A stretch of DNA of 6,375 nucleotides from CAYWNK01 sp047639615 (GTDB taxonomy: Bacteria > Planctomycetota > UBA1135 > GCA-002686595). The stretch spans positions 1 through 6,375 of the forward strand of contig JBLIOL010000305.1 of assembly GCA_047639615.1 (NCBI GenBank). Direction: 5' to 3'. Every line of letters begins with the position of its first letter. Position 1 is the first letter of the stretch. Positions 1 to 4,015 of this stretch are shown piece after piece. Position numbers and translations under genes: made by a program. The notes beneath the pieces were generated by a model. That model saw only the letters and a program-made list of their open reading frames with translations. It did not search any database and was not told the DNA's origin.

Positions 1-531
1 TTGAGCGGCTTCGGTTGGGAGCTGGAGCTGCTGACCGAACGGGTGGAGGGTGCTCGCGATCTGGGCTTTGCTCTCTCCGAGGCCCGCGCTGGGCGCTTGC
101 CCGCGGGCGAACGGCGCGCGCTCCTCTCCGCAGCGGGCGAGCTGGTGGCACGCATGCACGGGGTTGGCTTCTTGCACGCTGATCTGCAGCCGGCGAACAT
201 TCTGGCCGAGGCCTGGCAGGGCAAGCATGAGCCCATGCGACTGTGGCTCTTGGACTTGGACCTCTCGAGTTGGGCCCATCCGCTTTCGGAGCAGGAGCGA
301 TTGACCAATCTAGGGCGGCTGTGGCGCAACGTGGAACGCCGCGAGCGCTCGCTCGGGGCGGCCCTGTCGCGGGCGGATAAGGCGCGCTTCCTGCGGGCTT
401 ACGATGCTCTGCGCTGGCGGCATTTGGGATCGCAGCTGGAGTCCAGCCGTGGCCGGCGCGCGATCCTGCACCAGGTTGGGCACTGGCTCGACGGACGCCG
501 GCGCTTGGCCCGCGATCCGCGCAGCCAGTAG
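1..531 (+). CDS. Kdo/WaaP-family lipopolysaccharide kinase, C-terminal part (5' end outside window)
   Basis: This is the C-lobe of a small protein-kinase-fold sugar kinase of the Kdo kinase/WaaP type, which phosphorylates lipopolysaccharide core sugars at the cytoplasmic face of the inner membrane. Seen directly, numbering from the first in-window codon: a hinge-like ELLTERVEGARDL segment (9-21), the catalytic loop HADLQPANIL (59-68) with Asp61 as the likely catalytic base and Asn66 as a metal ligand, and LLDLD (83-87), which takes the place of the DFG motif with Asp85. An NLGRLWRNVERR stretch (103-114) resembles the conserved NL.RL.RS region of KdkA-type proteins. About 176 residues are present, and the glycine-rich loop and ATP-binding lysine must lie upstream. 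The TTG at position 1 is therefore unlikely to be the true start. The gene converges on the redox operon with only 3 nt between the stop codons. A related Rio/ABC1-like small-molecule kinase is a less likely alternative. Confidence 0.82.
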   Translation: MSGFGWELELLTERVEGARDLGFALSEARAGRLPAGERRALLSAAGELVARMHGVGFLHADLQPANILAEAWQGKHEPMRLWLLDLDLSSWAHPLSEQERLTNLGRLWRNVERRERSLGAALSRADKARFLRAYDALRWRHLGSQLESSRGRRAILHQVGHWLDGRRRLARDPRSQ

Positions 532-534
532 GCC

Positions 535-951
535 CTAGTCGTCGCTGCCCAAGCGGTGGGCGATGTAGGTCAGCACCCAGAGGGAGCCGCTGATGCCATG
601 GGTCCAGATCCAAATCTCGCGCCAGGAGTCCTGCTCGGAGACCTGCAGCAGGTAGCCGGATGCGGCCATGGGCAACAGTAATAGGGCGAGCAGAATGCCG
701 GTGAGCCGACGCTCGGGCATGCGCATGCTGATCTTGAGCCACACATGCCCGCGCCATACTAGCCCGCAGGCAAAGAGCAGCAGGGGTGCGAGCAGGATGT
801 GCGCGGCCTTCCAGTTGGGTTCGGCCGGATGGTTCACCAGAGCGAACTCATCGGCGGGTTCGAGCACATAGCGCATGACCCCGTAGACAACGCCGGTGAG
901 ACCGACGGCGAGTACGGAGATGTGCACCATCCAGGCGACGAGCCGGCTCAT
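535..951 (-). CDS. Small four-helix membrane cytochrome b-like protein (DUF4405/b561-like)
   Basis: The 138-residue protein is mostly hydrophobic, with four likely membrane helices at about 4-28, 49-66, 83-103 and 113-132. Histidines lie in or beside the helices: His10 in helix 1, His51 and His69 flanking helix 2, and His118 and His132 in helix 4 (WTHGISGSLWVLTYIAHR). The 14-residue spacing in helix 4 is the spacing used by membrane cytochromes b to ligate two stacked hemes. The inferred role is to carry electrons across the inner membrane from quinol or another donor to the periplasmic flavoprotein encoded just upstream. Its start codon overlaps the stop of that gene (ATGA), which supports translational coupling, and an AAGGA sits 9 nt before the ATG. 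It is the last gene of the operon. Family assignment is by topology and histidine pattern only; heme binding is not proven, and helix 2 lacks the ideal His spacing. Confidence 0.72.
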   Translation of the reverse strand: MSRLVAWMVHISVLAVGLTGVVYGVMRYVLEPADEFALVNHPAEPNWKAAHILLAPLLLFACGLVWRGHVWLKISMRMPERRLTGILLALLLLPMAASGYLLQVSEQDSWREIWIWTHGISGSLWVLTYIAHRLGSDD

Positions 952-1631
952 TTGTCTGTGTCCTTGTCGGTCTTCTTCTTGGTCTTGTTCTTGGTCTTGT
1001 TCTGAGCGGCTTTCTCGCGCGCGCGTTGGGCTTGCTCCTGCGCTATCTGGTGGCCGGCGAGCATGCGGCGCACCGCGTGGGTCGCGGCGCGGCAGGACAT
1101 GCTGGCACCCGCGATGCCGCGGATGTCGCGCTTGGTGTCGAGCTCCGGGCCGAGGCTCTTACCCAGGAACTGCGCATACCACTTGGCTCGCGGCAGGTAC
1201 TTCTTGGGCTCGGCGAAGGCCAGGATCTCGAGGCGCGCGACCTTGCCATCGGCGTTGACCACAACCATCAGTGTCTCGCGCACGGTGCGCACCTTGTGGG
1301 TGTCGAACCAAGCGGTAGCGAGTAGGGCTCCGCGTTTGCCGCCGGGTTTGGCGGGCGGTGCATAGGCCCGGTAGGGATGCAGGATGCGCTGCTCCACACT
1401 CTCACCCGCTAGCTTGCTGAAGCGCTTGAGCTCCTGCTTGCTGAGGTAGACCGTCTCGCGCACGAGCTCCGCCTTGGGGAAGGCTAGGTCGAGTGCTTCC
1501 TGGACCGTCAGGAAGACGCCGGGCGGCTTCTTCTTGGGCGGGTCCTGGGCCTGGGCTGTGCCGCCAAGGGCCAAGCAGCTAGCGCATAAGAGGACCCAGA
1601 GGATTCTTAGGGGTGAGGCGTGGGGCAGCAT
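948..1631 (-). CDS. Exported FMN-binding-domain protein, predicted covalently flavinylated
   Basis: The protein has 227 residues with an N-terminal signal peptide (hydrophobic core about 10-24, likely cleavage after AQA at 26-28), so it should act outside the cytoplasm. The middle and C-terminal part resembles the FMN-binding domain found in RnfG and NqrC: a strand pair with LMVVVNADGKVARLEILAF (121-139), then the end motif DIRGIAGASMSCRAATHAV (169-187). In this family FMN is joined by a phosphoester bond to the Thr or Ser in the S/T-G-A-T/S-x-S/T motif. Here Ser177 is the expected acceptor, and the usual Ser/Thr before the Gly is Ala174. A charged helix and a Lys-rich tail (207-227, NKTK repeats) follow the domain. 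The gene starts 9 nt after the porin stop, with no obvious Shine-Dalgarno, and overlaps the cytochrome gene by 4 nt. The apbE gene in the same operon would supply the modifying enzyme. The other Rnf or Nqr subunits are absent. Confidence 0.83.
   Translation of the reverse strand: MLPHASPLRILWVLLCASCLALGGTAQAQDPPKKKPPGVFLTVQEALDLAFPKAELVRETVYLSKQELKRFSKLAGESVEQRILHPYRAYAPPAKPGGKRGALLATAWFDTHKVRTVRETLMVVVNADGKVARLEILAFAEPKKYLPRAKWYAQFLGKSLGPELDTKRDIRGIAGASMSCRAATHAVRRMLAGHQIAQEQAQRAREKAAQNKTKNKTKKKTDKDTDK
961..965 (-). promoter_or_regulatory. Ribosome binding site for the cytochrome b-like gene
   Basis: AAGGA on the minus strand lies 9 nt upstream of the ATG at 951-949, inside the Lys-rich 3' end of the FMN-binding gene. 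It is the clearest Shine-Dalgarno sequence within the operon and supports the chosen start and the 4-nt overlap. Confidence 0.5.
979..1002. repeat. 12-bp perfect tandem repeat, two copies
   Basis: The unit TTGGTCTTGTTC occurs twice in direct succession (979-990 and 991-1002), with a degenerate TC/TTG-rich extension toward 957. Read on the minus strand it encodes NKTK-NKTK in the Lys-rich tail of the FMN-binding protein. The in-frame 12-bp unit suggests the tail can lengthen or shorten by slippage without breaking the gene. Confidence 0.8.
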
Positions 1632-1640
1632 GGGGCTTGA

Positions 1641-2900
1641 CTAGAACACGTAGCCGATCTGGATGTTCCAAACGTCGTCGCTGTCATCCCAATCCTCGTA
1701 GTCGACCTTGATGATGACCTGCTCGGTGGGGTTCCAGGCCAGGCCGAAGGTCAAGATGTCGTCATCCAGACCGCGGCCGGCCACGGCCGAGTTGGGCAAA
1801 TCGGCCTGGGTATCGACGGTCTCGTAGCGCACGAAGGGCGTCAGGGATTGCGCGGTATCGCGGCTGGCGAAGAGGTTGTAGCCAAGCTCCAAGTAGCCGC
1901 CGTTCAATTCGTTGGCGAGGCTTGGGTTGGGATCGCCCGCGCCGATCACGGCCGTGTTGAAATCGTCCGCATCGCCGATGTCGGCCATGGCGTAGAGGGC
2001 GCGCATGGTGAAGGGGCCGCGCTTGTACTCGGCGTGGAGCTCCACGATTGTGGTGTCTAGGTCCACGTCACCGGGGGCTGACTCTTGGCCCGAGTCACCG
2101 CTGTAGACACTGCCGCCGAGCATCAGACCAGGGCTGCCGATGTAGTCCAGGCGCGCGACGACTGCCAGGCTCTCGGCTGCGGCGCGGTTACCTTTTTGGC
2201 GCCCGCTACGCAGGCCGCCGTCATCGAACTCAGAGCCGTTCAAGCCGTTGAGCACATAGGCTCGGTAGGCCCACTCGCCGTTGTCGCCGGTGAGGCCAAC
2301 GCCCATTTCGCGCCAGGTGCTCGGCAGGATGTTTGTCTCCGTGCGCGAGCGGCGGGCGGTCATGTAGGTGGTGGGCTCGTGCATCTCGTTGACCAGGCCC
2401 ATGGGCACCAGCACCAAGCCAACGCGAGCGGCATGCTGCTCGCTGTACTGGTAGTCGAGGTAGACGAACTCAGCGGAGGCGCTTCCGCCGCCGCTGGAGG
2501 TGCCAGAGCTGGACGAGGTGGTTCCATGCTCGAACTCGATCTCGGTGTTGAGCAGCCACTTATCGTCGAACTTGTAGCCCATGTAGATGACCGTGCGCAG
2601 AGCGTCGAAGACATCCGTGGCGCCGGGCTTGAATTGCATCAGGGTCTCGCCGTATCCGCCCAGGGAGACTTCGCCCTCGTCGCTGCGATAGATCTGGCTG
2701 GCACCGGGGGCTAGGCCGCCAATGCCGTCACCTAGGACTTCGGCGGGGACACCGATGTTCGCGCGCTCGAGCTCGGCCGCGAGGGCATCGAGACGGATTT
2801 CGAGTTGCTGAATACGATCCGGATCCTGGTTCTGGGGGACGCTCTTGAGGACAGAGGATCCCATCAGGGCGAGGACGTATACGGGTAGGAGGGGCGTCAT
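1641..2900 (-). CDS. Outer-membrane beta-barrel porin with N-terminal coiled coil
   Basis: This 419-residue exported protein is predicted to form a channel in the outer membrane. It has a short, weakly charged signal sequence (about 1-20), a coiled-coil-like heptad stretch (28-47, RIQQLEIRLDALAAELERA) and a linker. From about residue 76 there are many alternating amphipathic strands, beginning GEVSLGGYGETLMQF. The chain ends in WNIQIGYVF, and a C-terminal Phe is the usual signal for barrel assembly. The segment EFVYLDYQYSEQHAARVGLVLVPMG (144-168), followed by PTTYMTARRSR, resembles OprO/OprP-like and other putative porins of non-proteobacterial Gram-negatives. A Ser/Gly-rich loop (127-141) and an acidic last hairpin (YEDWDDSDD, 401-409) probably face solvent. 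The start ATG overlaps the apbE stop (ATGA), so translation is probably coupled, and there is no strong ribosome site. Its place between the flavin transferase and its presumed flavoprotein target suggests a role in letting the redox substrate reach the periplasm. Substrate specificity cannot be read from the sequence. Confidence 0.82.
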   Translation of the reverse strand: MTPLLPVYVLALMGSSVLKSVPQNQDPDRIQQLEIRLDALAAELERANIGVPAEVLGDGIGGLAPGASQIYRSDEGEVSLGGYGETLMQFKPGATDVFDALRTVIYMGYKFDDKWLLNTEIEFEHGTTSSSSGTSSGGGSASAEFVYLDYQYSEQHAARVGLVLVPMGLVNEMHEPTTYMTARRSRTETNILPSTWREMGVGLTGDNGEWAYRAYVLNGLNGSEFDDGGLRSGRQKGNRAAAESLAVVARLDYIGSPGLMLGGSVYSGDSGQESAPGDVDLDTTIVELHAEYKRGPFTMRALYAMADIGDADDFNTAVIGAGDPNPSLANELNGGYLELGYNLFASRDTAQSLTPFVRYETVDTQADLPNSAVAGRGLDDDILTFGLAWNPTEQVIIKVDYEDWDDSDDVWNIQIGYVF

Positions 2901-3946
2901 GGCGTGCTCACGAGTGGCTCCATGGGGGAGCCGGGGGCTGGGTGAATTCGGCCTTCAAGGCCGGAGGTGTAGGTGACTTGGATGCCGCTGGGAGCGCGGA
3001 TCAGGAAGATCGCCTCTACGCCAGCTTCGCTCTCCGCGAAGTTCAGGCCCGTGTCTGGCCCCAGTACAAAGAGGGCGGTGGAGAGGGCGTCGGCATCCAG
3101 GGCCTTGGGGCAGATCACGGTCACGCTGCCGAAGTCGGATGCGGGCCAGCCGCTGCGCGGGTTGAGTAGGTGGCCGATAATCCCGTCGGGGTGGGGCTTG
3201 GCCTTGACCGTGTTGGCGGAGGTGGCCATAGACTCGCCGGCGTGCAGCTCGAGCTGCAGATGGGCCACATCGCGTTGGTCGGGGTGGGCGAGGGGTATCG
3301 CACGGGGCTCGGCTCCCGCGCTGAGTGAAATCTGACCGCCTAGGTCGAGCTGGGCTTCGATCCCATGGAGCTCGGCTAGGGCCATTTGTGCGGCGTCGAG
3401 GGCCGCGCCCTTTCCAAAGCCGCCCTCTTCGATACGTGTGCCGGGCTCGAAGCTGACGCTTGCTGCTTGCACGCGCAGGCGCCGGAAGTCCACGAAGCGG
3501 AGGGCTCGTAGGCGATTGACTGTGTGCGGGCGGCGGCCTGTACCTCGCAGGTCCCATGCCGCGACCAAGGGGGCGATGGTGGGGTCGAACGCGCCAGCGG
3601 TGCGTGCGGCGAGCCTTGCGGCCTGGCCGAGCTCGGAGGCCAGGACTGAGGAGCAGGGGTGGAAGGTCCCTGGGGCCTGGGCGAAAATGCGCGAGAGCTC
3701 GGAGTCCGTGCGCCAGGTGGATAGGCGTGCTTCGGTGGCTTCGACCGCGCGCAGGGCGAGTTCGCTGGCGGCCAGGGCCGAGGCCCGGTCGGGACCGCTG
3801 ACCTGCATGCTGAGGCTGGTACCCATGACCAGAGCCACGCGCTCGACCGTGACCCTAGGCGCCTGGGGTCCGACGCAGGCGGGCAGGGCGCACAGAACGC
3901 CGAGAGCTAGCCGGCTCTTGCGGGGGATCGAAGTTGCGGGGCTCAC
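2897..3946 (-). CDS. apbE: ApbE family FAD:protein FMN transferase, predicted lipoprotein
   Basis: ApbE proteins use FAD and a divalent metal to attach FMN to a Thr or Ser of exported flavoproteins. Numbered from the GTG at 3946 (349 residues), family signatures appear in order: MGTSLSMQV (41-49), EARLSTWRTDSELSRI (72-87), GAFDPTIAPL (118-127), EEGGFGKGAALD (173-184, for the usual DLGGIAKGYAVD), LDLGG (200-204), GHLLNPRSG (258-266, for HIIDPRTG, with Asp replaced by Asn) and DADALSTALFVLG (284-296). Asp286 and Thr290 are likely metal ligands. A basic n-region and hydrophobic stretch end in LPAC (21-24), a plausible lipobox, so the enzyme is probably membrane-anchored in the periplasm. The ORF also has a TTG start at 3976, but that codon has no ribosome site and lies in the proximal operator. 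The GTG has AAGG 6 nt before it and gives a normal signal peptide. This is the first gene of the operon, and its target is presumably the FMN-binding protein two genes downstream. Confidence 0.92.
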   Translation of the reverse strand: MSPATSIPRKSRLALGVLCALPACVGPQAPRVTVERVALVMGTSLSMQVSGPDRASALAASELALRAVEATEARLSTWRTDSELSRIFAQAPGTFHPCSSVLASELGQAARLAARTAGAFDPTIAPLVAAWDLRGTGRRPHTVNRLRALRFVDFRRLRVQAASVSFEPGTRIEEGGFGKGAALDAAQMALAELHGIEAQLDLGGQISLSAGAEPRAIPLAHPDQRDVAHLQLELHAGESMATSANTVKAKPHPDGIIGHLLNPRSGWPASDFGSVTVICPKALDADALSTALFVLGPDTGLNFAESEAGVEAIFLIRAPSGIQVTYTSGLEGRIHPAPGSPMEPLVSTP

Positions 3947-3952
3947 GCAGGA

Positions 3953-3956
3953 CCTT
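3953..3956 (-). promoter_or_regulatory. Ribosome binding site for apbE (decides GTG start)
   Basis: AAGG on the minus strand lies 6 nt before the GTG at 3946-3944. The competing TTG at 3976 has no purine-rich element ahead of it. This supports translation starting at the GTG, downstream of both operator-like sites. Confidence 0.5.
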
Positions 3957-3960
3957 GTAC

Positions 3961-3975
3961 TGAGAATGCATCTCA
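3961..3975. promoter_or_regulatory. Fur-box-like operator, proximal copy
   Basis: TGAGAATGCATCTCA has perfect 5-bp arms, TGAGA and TCTCA, around a 5-bp centre. It matches the 7-1-7 Fur-box variant TGAGAATnATTCTCA at 12 of 14 defined positions. It sits 15-29 bp before the preferred apbE GTG start. A similar site lies exactly 40 bp away at 4001-4015. Repression by a ferric uptake regulator when iron is plentiful is inferred from the site alone; a related metal regulator (PerR, Zur, MntR or DtxR type) is possible. Confidence 0.55.
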
Positions 3976-4000
3976 ATAGCGATTGTGAACCTCGGGAAGT

Positions 4001-4015
4001 TGCGAATCAGTCTCA
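4001..4015. promoter_or_regulatory. Fur-box-like operator, distal copy
   Basis: TGCGAATCAGTCTCA also matches TGAGAATnATTCTCA at 12 of 14 defined positions. It shares 14 of 18 bases with the proximal site when both are extended through the common TCTCAATA end (3971-3978 and 4011-4018). The centre-to-centre distance of 40 bp is close to four helical turns, so two dimers could bind the same face. The site overlaps the stop codon (4013-4015) of the upstream ATPase/TPR gene. The operon promoter is presumably in this short interval, but I could not pick a convincing -35/-10 pair. Confidence 0.5.

Noticed and set aside
547..561. Inverted repeat GCCCA-AGCGG-TGGGC as a terminator for the convergent genes
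   Set aside because: It has only a 5-bp stem, lies within the 3' coding part of the cytochrome gene and has no T-run on either strand.
1575..1577. Lipobox in the FMN-binding protein (CASC, residues 16-19)
   Set aside because: Position -3 is Cys rather than Leu/Val/Ile, and a good AQA signal-peptidase I site follows, so ordinary export is more likely.
2085..2714. 209-codon plus-strand open frame opposite the porin gene
   Set aside because: It is antisense to a well-supported porin, has Ala/Val/Gly-rich composition typical of GC-rich shadow frames, and shows no recognisable motif.
535..3946. Part of an Rnf or Na+-NQR complex
   Set aside because: Only an FMN-binding domain and ApbE are shared with those systems; none of the other integral or iron-sulfur subunits is present, and the cytochrome and porin do not belong to them.
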